Assembly (NCBI RefSeq): GCF_954871325.1
Contig: NC_088776.1
Span: 48,440,569-48,504,568 of the forward strand
Direction: 5' to 3'
Length of the DNA stretch: 64,000 nt
DNA from: Gordionus sp. m RMFG-2023
Taxonomy: Eukaryota; Nematomorpha; Gordioida; Chordodea; Parachordodidae
Shown here: positions 22,843-33,912 of the stretch, one piece after another
How the letters are laid out: each line of letters starts with the position of its first letter
Position numbering within the stretch: position 1 is the stretch's first letter
Position numbers and translations under genes: made by a program
Notes under the pieces: generated by a model
The model's input: the letters and a program-made list of their open reading frames with translations, nothing else
Databases searched by the model: none
Told to the model about the DNA's origin: nothing

Positions 22843-23590
22843 TAGGGAAGACTGGGGCTAGCCTGTGTTTTTCTAGATATTATAAAGAACACTATATGAA
22901 TCGATAGCCATAATTATACTCTAAAGGTGCATAAATATTTAGAAATATAATTATATTTTTCAAATTTTATTTTTTGCAAAAGTTGAAATTTAGCATAACC
23001 AGTCTCATTGGCGGGTTAGGCAAACCCCTGCAAGAGGAATTTCCTAAATTATTGGTTTTTTTCAGCTAAAATAAATTGAAAAGCATTTTTTTTTATTAAT
23101 AATGATACGGTTCAAAATCATAATACTTTTAAATTGAAGTTAATTATATATGAAACTTAATTTTGGTTAATTTAATAAACATTTTGAACATTTAAAAAAA
23201 GGATCTTAAGGGAAGATTATGATTTCTTAGCATAAATCCTTAATACCAATCATGAACAGCCATGAAATTGTCTTTCCAAGATTTTGAAATTTTTTCATGA
23301 TTAACTGCCATACTTGAAGTGTATGGTTTAACAAACCTCACTAGCTCCAAATTTAATTATGATTAAAATAATATCTAGACAAAATAAATACTCAAAACTT
23401 TCTCAAATTATAAAAGAGGGTTAAAACTTTAAATTTAATTTACATAGATATATGATAATATAACTTAATAAATCTTAAAATTCTGCCAAAATTTTTATTC
23501 ATAAATTACTTCTAATCTATTTAATTTTATAATGAGATTAAGTGGTTTGCCAAGCCCCTGGGTTTACCTAATCCCAGCCCCTATATTTCA
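22843..23590. mobile_element. probable MITE with AGTAGGGAAGACTGGGGC end
   Basis: The left end ACAGTAGGGAAGACTGGGGC and the right end (inward) ATAGGGGCTGGGATTAGG are loosely inverted. Internal GGCAAACCCCTG and GCCAAGCCCCTGGG blocks repeat the theme. The family and target duplication are unresolved. Confidence 0.4.
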
Positions 23591-23779
23591 TTATTGTTTC
23601 GTCCCACAATAGATGAAGTTTATCTATGGAAATAAAAATAAGTAAAATTTTGTCAACCTTTTGAAGGTGATACAATAATAATCAAAACCCTAAGAAACAG
23701 GACAACATTTCTTTTAAAGGAAAGATTTGTTATGCAGCCACTACATAATGTAGGCTTATAGATCCGGATTTCAAAAGTC

Positions 23780-24028
23780 TTGTTTTTAATAGAAGAGGAA
23801 GATATATATAAAACAAGCTTAAAAATGCGAAATGATATAAAATTAGATGTATGTATAAATCAATTCCAACACTCATTTTTAACTTTTCTAATTCATCCTG
23901 CACACATAAAAACCGTATATTCTAAATTAACATATAGAGAATTTCTAAATGATTCTGATGAAGTATCAACATCTACCGATGAAAGTTGTGAGGATGAACT
24001 TAAAAGATTCATCACTCCAAACAAATAA
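23780..24028 (+). CDS. short open frame, unknown (possible transposon or exon remnant)
   Basis: About 82 codons, with YREFLNDSDE and STSTDESCEDELKRF near the end and an acidic C-terminus. The composition is less skewed than in neighbouring random frames. I recognise no domain, and there are no clear splice sites. It could be the tail of a DNA-transposon protein or a chance frame. Confidence 0.2.
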   Translation: MFLIEEEDIYKTSLKMRNDIKLDVCINQFQHSFLTFLIHPAHIKTVYSKLTYREFLNDSDEVSTSTDESCEDELKRFITPNK

Positions 24029-25079
24029 CAATGACAATATTTTGGAGTTTTAGAAGCAGGAAAATTTATTTCCTTTTTGAGAAAATTAGCTAGTTTGATT
24101 ACTAGTGAAAGGTTACACAATTAAAAACATGGATATTCTTCTTTTTCTAAATAAAAAATTTTAATTTATAAATTGTAATTATTTTGTGTTATTAATGTGG
24201 AATTAGAGAAATAAAAACTATGATATAGAAATTCAAAAAAGCGTAAAAGTATAGCAATTATGTTTTGAAAAATTTAAAAATACCGTGAATTTATGGGCGT
24301 GATCAAAATATTGTCTTTCGTGAGCGGAAGGGTTATGTCAAATTTTTTTTAGTAGTAAGCGTAAAAGGGCATTAATTTTTTTTATTGGCACCGTGAGTGG
24401 GCGGGCTGTGAAAAAAAAATTAGGCCCGCGCCAGTATTACCCTTTTTTTGTTTTAACCAAAATATATATATTTTGAGTTATTTTGGATTTTTTAAGTTTC
24501 AATACGACCGCAAGCACTCTAGTTATATAGTACATTGCAAGTGAGATTATGCTATCGAAACCAACTTATTTTCCTTGAATGAAATTTTATAAATCCTAAA
24601 TTTGCATTGTGAGAGAGTGTTGTACATATGTTGAGCTTTCAAAATTTTGACTAAGTTCATCTAACCCCCCCCCCCCCAACTCCAGAACTCCTGATTATTA
24701 AACATTATACACTGTGTAAATCACGTTCTCTTTATTTAGTGTATATCCGCTTTTCCGCTCATCTGGATATGGTTATTCATTATTAATTTTTAATAATCAA
24801 GTTGATTTGTAATTTAAATAATAGTTCAATTTTTCTGAACTCTATTTTATTCTAACTTTTATTACGTTCCTGAAATGGAACATTTAAGAAATAAGATTAG
24901 CGAATTACAAATTGTAAAAAATTTAATTAATCGAGGAAAATTTCGCCAGCCCTATAAAATTTCACTAAGAACCCGATTTTCCTAAATTATATACCAATAA
25001 ATTTCACGAACATGGTGCATGTCAAAATATGAATTATTATTATAATAAGGACAAACTATAGCATATATTGTTTTAACCC

Positions 25080-25285
25080 TATTCAAGTACGAATCGAATA
25101 ATATATTATTCGTATACGTTTCTTTTGAAAGAATCAAATAATTGCCTATGTATTAGTAGGAATATTAAAAGTATACTATTATTATTCGATTGGTATAATT
25201 ACGAAAGTAGATTATCAATTCGTTCAAAAGAATTGAATATGAATATTTCATTATTCGACTTGTATTCGATTATGGCCTAGTTACA
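25080..25285. repeat. TACGAAT-rich hAT-derived repeat
   Basis: Dense TATTCG/CGAATA motifs in both orientations (TACGAATCGAATAATATATT, ATTATTCGTATACG), as at the ends of the 9513-10568 element. It is probably a decayed non-autonomous copy. Boundaries are approximate. Confidence 0.5.
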
Positions 25286-25375
25286 ATACAATATTGTAAT
25301 ATAATTTTATTATTACAAACATTACGATTATATTTATTTAAAAAAAATTAAAAGTATTATTATAGATATTATAAT

Positions 25376-25637
25376 CAGTGGCATCGTTAGATTTTAAATT
25401 GGAGGTGAATTTTTTTTTTCGTCTTTTATATAAAAAAAAAGGAAAGAAAAAGTTTCACAAATCTTTAATGTAAATCATAAAATATAATTTCACAACTTTC
25501 AAAAAAAATAGGAGGGCCTAATCATATTTTAAATCTTAGAAGGATTGATATGGAAGGGCTCACCATCATTTTTTAAAGGGGTGGGGGGGGGGGAGATGAG
25601 CCCCTTCTCCCTGCACTTCCACTTAACGATGCCACGG
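25376..25637. mobile_element. 262-bp hAT MITE
   Basis: The left end CAGTGGCATCGTTAG and the right end CTTAACGATGCCACGG form a clear inverted repeat of hAT type, with a poly-G tract before the right end. No coding sequence, and the target duplication is not clear. Confidence 0.75.
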
Positions 25638-25983
25638 TTTAAATATAATATATTAAAAATTAAACACAAAAAAATAATTATATCGCACTAATTACATTTT
25701 AAAATACAATTTTTTTTTAAAAAAAACTGACAACCACAATATATATCAAAATAATATATGGGATTAGATTTCATTATTTTATACATTTATAATTAAAAAT
25801 CTAAAAATATTGTTTAAAAAATCTCTGAGTAAAGAAAAAATCGTTGGATTATAATAATAAATAAGAAATTGTCACTTCTAGATACAATCAATTTTAAATA
25901 AAAATTTATCCAGATGTAGAGGTAGTTGAAAACTAAAATATATAAAGAAATGGATGTGTGTCTTAATAAAATAATATAGTTAA

Positions 25984-26285
25984 TTATTGTTTATAATAAT
26001 CATCAGCGGGTCTGTTTACATTATAAGTGATATTTTCAGCAGGTAAGGTAACAGGGGTCGAAGGGGGTGAATGAGTGAGGAATCTTTTCTCTTCATCCTT
26101 TATATCACCAACAATAGGGTTTTTATTACCTTTGATTTTGTAAGTCTTATCCAGGTTAACGTTGTCATTCGTTACAACGTAAGGTGTTCCTCCGTAATGC
26201 TCCTCAAGGTGAGGGGATGGGCCCAATTTTTCCCACCATCTGGGTGATTTTTCTTGATTTTCATAGTACTTGTTCACATTCTTGA
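25984..26285 (-). CDS. CALHM-like channel, last coding exon (cytosolic C-terminus)
   Basis: Terminal exon of the four-exon model. The acceptor is ATGGCAG|TCAAG at 26286/26285, with a GCTAAC branch-like site just upstream. Its two leading bases complete the codon left by the exon ending at 27457 (G+TC). It encodes about 100 residues (KNVNKYYENQEKSPRWWEKL, then GPSPHLEEHYGGTPYVV, ending PADDYYKQ), hydrophilic and tyrosine/proline-rich, as expected for a cytosolic tail after TM4. An ATG in good context at 26292 could alternatively start a separate 102-residue protein. The exact phase match favours the exon reading. Confidence 0.6.
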
Positions 26286-27456
26286 CTGCCATGTGGTTAG
26301 CATTTTTCTTTTTATTTGTTGAAAATTAATTATAAAATGTTATCTAGCTCTCTTAAAACATATCCTCTTCCTCCCATTCGCGGCAGGAGAGTTATTCGTG
26401 ATTCCATATATCAAAAAAAAGGTTGATATGACGATACCATGTCAACGATGTATTTATAAAATAGAAAAACATAGTCCTAAATTTTAAAACTTTTTAAAGA
26501 ATATAAAATTTTAGGGTGTAAAAATCGCAAGTTAAAAGAATTAATTCTAAACTTTTCATAGCCTATTTGTTAATTATAAGTTATTATTTATACTCGGGAT
26601 ATTCTCTCTATCTCATTTGCTTCTTTGTTCTTATAGATATTAGCAAAGCGCTCCTCGAAGTAGTTCCTTCTACTGCATATCGATTTTAACAATTTTGCTA
26701 GTAGATTTATATTTTAAAAATATATGTAGATTATATTAGGACTATTTATTTTAACTTTATTTTTTTTGTATTATAATTAATAAAAACTGATTGCACAATA
26801 TTTTCCCATTAAATTATACAGAAATAATTTAGGCTCCTATTTAATCGCTCAAAATTAAAATTAAAATTGAAATTCTTAGAAAAAAAATCCTTAAGGCCGT
26901 GTCCTGGGCTGGTTTCGACTAAATAACCTAAAAAGTAAAAAAAAATTAAAAAAAACGAAAACAAAAAAAAAACAAAAAAATAAAAACAAAAACAAAAAAC
27001 AAATAAAATTATAAATAACAATGCCATCAAATACTTAAAACAAACCAAAATAGAGTGCCCTAGTTCAAAAATTGTTTTTAACCCAGGCTAAACAGCAATA
27101 AGTTTAAAAAAATAAGTCGAATCATGACACAGCCTAAATGTTTAGAATAAATATTTAATGCCCAGAAAAAATACTGAATAAGAATTATTTTTTAATACGA
27201 AGATAAAAAACTTAATTTCTAAGAAAAAATATTAGTTACTAAGGTATAAAAATGAAACGTTCAGTTAAAAAAATGAATCGCTCAGAGCTATGTAAGGCTC
27301 AGAAAATAGTCTTAGATTTTAAGAAAAATGCCTGTGAAATTCAGTAAAAATTCTTAGCTTATTTTTTTTTTTAATTCTAAGCAATTAAGGAAAAAAAATT
27401 CTGAATGTTTCGGTTTTTATTCTGAGCGAAATAATTTTAGTCAATAATTTATTTAC
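26286..27456 (-). other. CALHM-like gene, last intron
   Basis: AT-rich intron bounded by GTAAAT and GGCAG. Contains long A-rich low-complexity sequence around 26930-27005, which generates meaningless hydrophobic frames on the minus strand. Confidence 0.55.
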
Positions 27457-27584
27457 CAAGAATGAAGAAAAGGGCAAGTGATAATATTAAGAGCCATCCA
27501 ATCATTTGAGATTTGGATCTCACTTCTTTGCTATGCTGATGATTCGGGTCGCATGGTTTCATAGCATATCCACATCTCAGGAAT
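27457..27584 (-). CDS. CALHM-like channel, exon with second extracellular loop and TM4
   Basis: The acceptor is ATGCAAAG|ATTCC and the donor CTTG|GTAAAT. The 128-nt exon completes Arg (AG+A) and reads FLRCGYAMKPCDP, then HSKEVRSKSQMIGWLLILSL and ALFFIL. Vertebrate CALHM proteins have two cysteines in this loop followed by SQ.(L/I)GW at the start of TM4. Here the Cys pair is RC...PC and the TM4 entry is SQMIGWLL. This is the clearest family signature in the model. Confidence 0.7.
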
Positions 27585-27965
27585 CTTTGCATATAATTTA
27601 TTAAAATTGAGTATATTATACTTTGCGTGCATAAACTAAAAACGTCAGTTCATTTATGCTCTCTAAAAAGTCTGCTTCCTTTTCAAAGCCCTAACTAGAG
27701 AAATATTTTTTCTGAGATATTTATTTTTCTTATTACCATCACTTATAAGTGTATGAACCCATAGTTACGATCCTGTCTTTTATATATTTCTACGTTCAAT
27801 TAGTAAATATCGTTTTTGCCCTTTTTCTAGGGGGGGGGGGGGTAATGGCATAAAATACTTAATGGATTATAGAGTTTACTTTATGTCACAATTACTTATA
27901 TATATTGCAAAAAACTTTATCGAAAAAGATATATAGTAGATTTTGTATTAATGTAATTTAATTAC

Positions 27966-28197
27966 CTTCCATCCATTAAGCAAAGAATGATCCATTCAAA
28001 AGCAGGAATCGTGGCTAATAATAAAATTTTTGCGATGTGAGGTAGCTTAAACTTAACAAATTGACCCATGTTGAAAGCACTTTTTACTTTTTTCCCTGAC
28101 TTATTTGGTTCATCAACGTAAACAACTTGCCCTTCATCAACCCTTCGTTTGCACATACCGGTTATAGCTTTCCAAATTTCACTTCTCATGCATAATT
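27966..28197 (-). CDS. CALHM-like channel, exon with TM2-TM3 cytosolic loop and TM3
   Basis: The acceptor is AATATAG|AATTATGC and the donor GGAAG|GTAATT. The 232 nt have one open phase. It begins by completing Lys after TM2, continues LCMRSEIWKAITGMCKRR, a basic loop to KVKSAFNMGQFVKFKLP, then HIAKILLLATIPAFEWIILC and LMDG. CALHM TM3 typically reads APVVWVAVTLLDGK, and the pattern A..P...W....LMDG aligns with it. Both ends match the phases of neighbouring exons (phase 1 in, phase 2 out). Confidence 0.7.
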
Positions 28198-29421
28198 CTA
28201 TATTATATATGGTCAATTGAAAAATGATCATTTTATATATAATAAAATAATATGTTTTAGATATCTGAATGCATTGAGGGTAAGAAAATTAATTCAAGAT
28301 ATATTTTGGTGAGCAAAAAATTAATTCTTTAGTGGCCTGAATTCTAGAGTAAGATTTTTATAAACGTTTTACATTAGATAAAATGGTAAAATTTTATGAA
28401 GTTTGAAGCAAGCCAGAACTTTTATATTGCTGACATTTTTAATCATTCTTTTTTCTATTTTTCCATCGGCCCTACCCAGACTTTGTAATAAAAAATTTTT
28501 AGGCCCAGCCGGGGTTTGTAATATTTTACTTTTAAGACTGGCCTGGATTAAAAAAATTATCTTTTGTTCAGTTCCAGTCCGAGTTTCTAGACCTAGAAGT
28601 GTCTAGATTATATAATAATTAAATTATCGTTTGGTATAATAGTTCAAACTAATTTAATTTTTTTTAGTGCATTATTATAATGTGCATCGCCGAAAGATGA
28701 ATATTTGCAGGAATTATGAGGCACAATATTGGTTGAGTTTATGCTGTAAATCAGTTTCTCAGATCTTAGGCAAAGTAGAGTCTGGCTTAGTCAAGTAATT
28801 TTTAAATTCTTTAGACAAATATTTAAGAAGTACAAGGTGATTTTTAAAAAAATATATATAAAGGGCTCCTTCGAAAATTTCTTCGGAATACCGTTCATTG
28901 GAAAATATTAAGAAAATATTCCTGAGCAAATTTTCTAAAATTATAAGAAATTACAGCCATAAGGATTAAATGGTGTTAAAATAACTAAAAAACGGAAACA
29001 CAGGTGAAATCCCAGGAAACATGTTTCCTATAACCCAAGGGATTATTTTTATAAAAATTTGAATTATAGATTTTCTGAATTGATGGTGTTCTTAAAATAA
29101 TTTTAAGTCACTTTCACATGTTCAATCAGCCAAAATAGTTTAGAATCACCAAATTTTTAAACTATAATGAGTGCATTAAAAAATCTGGGACATGAAATGG
29201 GTTAAAATATCCTCCAAGTAATGAATACCTAACAATAAATTTTATGTTATTTGAAAAAAATATATCAAGGTTTTTGAAAGAAGATAAAAAATTATAACAG
29301 ACAAAAGTTCAAGCAGGTCCAATTCCAAAATTTCTTATATAGCTATTTTGTAAAACTCTTCTAGTTTTATATGATATGCCACAATCATTTTTAACATATG
29401 TTTTTTTTATTATATAAAATG

Positions 29422-30146
29422 CAGAGATCTGTAGAGGTACCATTTGTACAGCCCGGCCCGGATTTTTTTTTCAAAAATTTTTTACGGCCCGGTCCGGGTT
29501 TAAATTTTTTAGGCCCGGCTAGGATATTTAACAAAAAAAAATTTTTTTAGGCTCGGCTCGTAATTTTTTAAAATTATATTCGACCTGGTATACTAAAAAT
29601 ACGTCTATTTGGTATTTTATCATATTTTTCGGCGAGTATTATCATTTAATAACCATGCATATTAGCTAATGTTGTTAAACGGCTCGTTTTGAGCCGATTT
29701 TGAAATGTGTAAATGATATTTTGAGAATATACTATATTAATTGTATTTATAAAAAATTTGTGTAAATGATATTTTGAGAATATATTGTATTTATAAAAAA
29801 AAACTGTATTTTAATTAATAAAAAATATAACATATTATATATTAATGTATTTAATCCTTTGCGTATTTATTCCATGGCAGATTATGAGTGTTAGCTAGTG
29901 TTTAACTTTCACCAAACATTATATTAATCATAACTATACATAATCATTATAACCATATCTAATTGACAAATAAAATAATTCATGTTGTATGAATTTTTTA
30001 AGAAAATACAGCCCGGCCCTGGTATTTTAAAAAGATAATAAAAAAAAAATTCAGGCCCGGCCCGGGTATATTTTAAAAATTTAAAATACGGCCCGGCCTT
30101 GGTACTTGGGCCGGACCGGGCTTAGGGCTGGGCCTGCAGGTCTCTG
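29422..30146. mobile_element. 725-bp MITE of the CAGAGACCTGCAG family
   Basis: The terminal repeats CAGAGATCTGTAG and CTGCAGGTCTCTG are flanked by a perfect 8-bp duplication, ATAAAATG (29414-29421 and 30147-30154), which points to hAT-mediated movement. The subterminal regions alternate CCCGGCCCGG blocks with oligo-A/T. The interior resembles 45532-46443. It keeps only the first 30 bp or so of the MITE nested in that copy, so it is a deletion derivative. Confidence 0.85.
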
Positions 30147-30294
30147 ATAAAATGTTTACAAATTGTAATCAAAGGTAATTGAATGATAACAATTTAGTTT
30201 TAAAGAAATGATTAAGTTTAAAATAAAACTTTATTATATTAAAATAAATCACAAATAATTCAATATTTATATTTCAGTGAACAAATATATAAAT

Positions 30295-30608
30295 CAGAGA
30301 CCTTCAGGTTCAGTACAGCCGTGCCGTATTTTAATTTTTTTTTAAATATACCCGGGCCAGGCCTAAAAATTTAAAAAATACCAGGGTTGGGCGTATAATT
30401 TTTTTTTAAAAAATACCCGAGCCGTATAACCTAAAACTGAATATTTTAAATGGCCACTATAAGCTATAAATATTAAAAATAAATGTAAAGTATTTTTAAA
30501 AAATCTGGGCCTGGTTGAAAGATTATTTTTTTAAAAAAATCCGCAAAATTGTCTTTATAAAAAATAATTAGGACAGGGCCAGGCAAATAGTACATCTACA
30601 GGTCTCTG
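30295..30608. mobile_element. 314-bp MITE of the CAGAGACCTGCAG family
   Basis: Ends CAGAGACCTTCAG and CTACAGGTCTCTG. The flanking 8-mers ATATAAAT and ATATAATT match at 7 of 8 positions. A shorter relative of 29422-30146, lacking its AT-rich middle. Confidence 0.78.
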
Positions 30609-30746
30609 ATATAATTTACACAATATAATATTTAATTTTCATTGAGTTTAATATTTTAATTTGACTTTCTTAATTAACTATTTTTAAAGTTTGAGTGTGT
30701 CTAAGGTGTTAGTTTTTCTGCCAAAATAGGCTCTTAGACTAAACAA

Positions 30747-30895
30747 CAATAGCGTCACGGGGAGAGGGGGGGGGGTCTCGAGTCCCATAAAAAAATTTGA
30801 AGAGCCTCTTCAAAATTTTGAATAATATTTTATAACACTGAAAAAATGGTGAAAATTTTGAGCCCCCTGAGTTGTTAAGGCTAGTGACGCTCCTG
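30747..30895. mobile_element. 149-bp MITE derived from the 8.2-14.8-kb hAT family
   Basis: The left end CAATAGCGTCACGGGG and the right end GGCTAGTGACGCTCCTG match the termini of the large hAT (CTAGCGACGCCCCTG). The target duplication CTAAACAA is perfect (30739-30746 and 30896-30903). Internal sequence AGCCCCCTGAG also matches the large element's 3' end, so this is its non-autonomous derivative. Confidence 0.88.
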
Positions 30896-31685
30896 CTAAA
30901 CAAATGTTCTACAGGAGCGATTTATGTGAGTGAGACACTATAAAGTAATTTCAAATTTGATCATCATATAAATACGGAAACGGATATATATTTAACATGA
31001 AACCTCTGTCCTTTTTTACATTCCAAATTTAACTAGTTACAGTTAAATAATGCTATTTTTTTCTCAAAAATATAACTAACTTCCCTGTAACTAATTACTT
31101 TAACAATTAATACTTTAAGTATTAAAAAATATTATTTTATATTTTAAATAAATACAAATATATAAATAATTTTATTTTATTATATTTCTTAATATTTTTT
31201 GTATACAAATATATTTTTTAAAAAAATTTTGCCAATCTTGGGTCTCTAAGAAGTAAAAAAAAACATTGGAATCATTTAATTTAAAATTCTATAAATTATT
31301 TTTTAATGGCTAATTTGAAGATTGAATAAAAAGTATTGTTTCCTTGTATTTAAATCATCATTTAAGTTTATTAAATTTATCGAATCACTTGTTTTGTATT
31401 TGTAAAAATTCAAGTGTGTAGTATTTAAATTTATTATACACTGTAGAAAGTGAATGTTTTCCATTTTCACAGGGGCAATATATTTATTCATTGAAATATT
31501 AGACATATGAAAATAAAACCATAAGATAATAATTGTCTTTTATGTGTAAACCCTCATAATTTCATCTGTGATATAATCATAATATTTTTATTAATGTTTT
31601 GTGTTTTATTAAAATCAAATTACAATTTATATTTTTCTATATAAAAAGAAATGATATTATAAAAAAATTCTTTAGAAACACAGAA

Positions 31686-31756
31686 GCATCGGTGGTTCAG
31701 TGGTAGAATTCTCGCCTGCCACGCGGGAGGCCCGGGTTCAATTCCCGGCCGATGCA
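31686..31756 (+). tRNA. tRNA-Gly (anticodon GCC)
   Basis: A 71-nt cloverleaf. The acceptor stem GCATCGG pairs with CCGATGC, followed by discriminator A. The D-arm contains TGGTTCAGTGG (A box), the anticodon loop is TGCCACG with anticodon GCC, and the T-arm contains GGTTCAATTCC (B box) closed by CCCGG/CCGGG. A T-run just downstream (from about 31762) can act as the Pol III terminator. No intron. It sits inside the large intron of the CALHM-like gene on the opposite strand. It looks intact. Confidence 0.97.
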
Positions 31757-32149
31757 AATATTTTTATTTCCTTTATTTAAGTTATTTTTTTCGATTATAA
31801 ATCGCATAACGTATCAGTAAATTTTAAAAATATTGCCAAGTCACACAAAAAAACAAAGTTGAAAATATATCGTGCTTTTTCTTTACTTTTCTTAAATATT
31901 TTATATCAACTGCATACTTTATATGTAAAGGTTTGCAAAGAAGTATTTTGAGCCATGATTTTTCTAAGCCAGACAATTTACCTGGCCTTCAACCGAGCCT
32001 GGTGGAGGGGGGGGTCTTAATTTGGGATTTTTTTTAATATTATTTTTTTTCCTTTTGTTTTTATTTAGCTTTTTTTTTTAAAAAAAATTCTAAATATAAA
32101 TAGAAAACTCTCTACTCATAATCCCTTAGAAGCTAATTATGTGAAGTGT

Positions 32150-32590
32150 GCCATTTTCGTCATTTTACCCCATACCCAGGGTAAAAATAATCTTTTTATA
32201 GCTTAAATCACACCTTAACTGTTTTAACCAAACACAAGGTGATATATTATGTACAACTCCTTTTTGCCTGACTTTAAGTCTATAAACTTCTGATAAATTT
32301 TATTTTGTAGCTATGGCTTTAAGAAAAATGTATATAAAATTAAATTCTAAGCCTCAATATATTGCTAAAAGCAAAATTAATTAGCGGGTAATTTTTATAA
32401 TCTTTGGATAAAAAACGGTTTTTAAAATATGTCTAACCAGGAAAGTTTTTCTAAGGATAAACATAGGTAATAAATTAGATATAAAAAGAATACATCTTCG
32501 CACCAAATATAAGGTTATGTTCAAGGGTTAAAAAGTTATTCGCGTTAACATTGTTACCGTCAATCCTACCCCAGTGCCCCCTATAATTAT
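32150..32590 (-). repeat. old dispersed repeat, inverted partner of 40215-40686
   Basis: Blocks such as GTTAACATTGTTACCGTCAA, TTACCCCATACCC and AGCTATGGCTTTAAG occur in reverse complement at 40215-40686 over about 440 bp, clearly diverged. A fragment resembling the hAT end (CCCCCTATAATTATTAAAGC) abuts its right side. Confidence 0.65.
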
Positions 32591-33203
32591 TAAAGCTAGC
32601 ATAGACCGATCCGGTTAACTCGGGTTACTCGTCGGATCCTGATTTTAGAGTAAATGGAAAAAATAACTATGCCGTCATGCTTCAAACGTAACAAACAAAC
32701 TTTTGGAAACATTAATTCTGAAATTTATACCAAACTATTGAGTACTGCTTAATTAGTTTATTTTCGTTTTTCTATTGTATAAAAAGAAATTGTATTGACA
32801 AAATAATGGCATCATCCAGTATGAAAGTTTCTGGTTATGAATTTGCACAAAAACTAATTTTTTAAAAGTATTATGTTTCGGCTATTTGTGGCCAGGCTAT
32901 TAAGATTTGTGTAAAATATTTTTAAATTAAAATTCCAATCTAATATTTATGTTGTTTATTAAAATATGAAATGCAAAAAAATTGGTTTTTATATTTCAAT
33001 AATTAAATTCTTCCTGAAAAATTTGAAAAAAAAATAGATATAAAGAATTAACAAACTTAAGCAGAATTTATAGTAAACTCATACGTCGCGTTTCGTGCTT
33101 ACTGTAAATGCGGCATGACTCAGTCGGCAATACGGTGTGTAAATTCATACAAATGTTAATTTTAATATGATAAAAAATTTTTATCAATTAGTCATGAACT
33201 CAC

Positions 33204-33912
33204 TTAATAAAAAGAGACAGATAGCAGGAATTAACACAAAAAACAGGGAATATATCCTCCTCAGCCTTCTATTAGCCCAATGATGGCTTCTATTCTTTAG
33301 ATATTCGACGGGCGATAATTTAAACGGTCTAAGGCGGTAACGAGGTCTTAGGTCCCGGATCGGCCTCGCAACTTGCAAAGGCTTGATTCTGATAGCGCCC
33401 GGTCCTCTTTCTCCACCAGCAGGGTATGAGCCTCTCGGAGGGTTACGGTATACTACGTAATTATAGACACCAGAGGAATTAGTAAAACTATCGTACGTTT
33501 CGTAAGGATTGCCGGCACCAACAGTTCCGACAACATTGCTACCAACATTTTCGACAACATTGCCACCATATCTAACATCATTAATGTTACCACCATATCT
33601 AACATCATTAACGTTACCACCATATCTCTCATTATTCGCATTTCTATAGTCCCCTCTATAATAATCGGAGGTATTTCTGTTTCTTAGTCCTGGGATGGAA
33701 GCCACTACCAGATTCCTAAACCTAGGTGTACCTATATCAACATGCTCGGGACCGCAAGGGCAAGAAAATACGAAAGATCTAAACAATCTCATGAGTAAAT
33801 AAATCAAGAGGATGAAGAATAGTTCCCTCAATGTGGTCAAATGGTCTGATATGAAGCATTTGATCGATTTGAAGCAAGAATTGGCCGGGGCCTTATCCTT
33901 CGAATGATGTCC
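33204..33912 (-). CDS. CALHM-like channel, exon with TM1, long first extracellular loop and TM2
   Basis: The frame is open from about 33924 with no ATG before TM1, so a 5' exon is expected upstream; the acceptor may be GGAG|GGACAT at 33913. It reads FKSIKCFISDHLTTLREL, TM1 (LFFILLIYLLMRLFRSFVF), SCPCGP, a loop of about 140 residues, then TM2 (SLFFVLIPAICLFLL), and ends at a strong GTGAGT donor (33203-33198), phase 1. The CPC after TM1 and P...LFLL in TM2 are CALHM hallmarks. The loop is much longer than the usual few dozen residues. It carries three RYGGN repeats (period about 10) and N-glycosylation sites NTS, NSS and NRS. CALHM proteins form large-pore channels at the cell surface. The GC content is clearly above background. 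Confidence 0.68.

Larger units (their letters stand above)
28198..33203 (-). other. CALHM-like gene, 5-kb intron carrying repeats and a tRNA gene
   Basis: Bounded by GTGAGT (33203) and ATATAG (28198). It holds the MITEs at 29422-30146, 30295-30608 and 30747-30895, a GC-richer repeat piece near 28490-28600, the tRNA-Gly gene in the opposite orientation, and an old repeat at 32150-32590. Confidence 0.6.

Noticed and set aside
26809-27048. Very hydrophobic Phe/Leu-rich frame on the minus strand
   Set aside because: It comes from an oligo-A stretch (AAAAACAAAAAC) inside an intron of the CALHM-like gene.
28403-28606. Signal-peptide-like plus-strand frame
   Set aside because: It lies in a GC-richer repeat piece inside the CALHM intron (GGCCCAGCC blocks as in the MITE family). 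It has no splice support.
33453-33641. Met/Val-rich repeat frame (MLDMVVTLM-type)
   Set aside because: It is another frame of the repeat-coding region of the CALHM-like exon.
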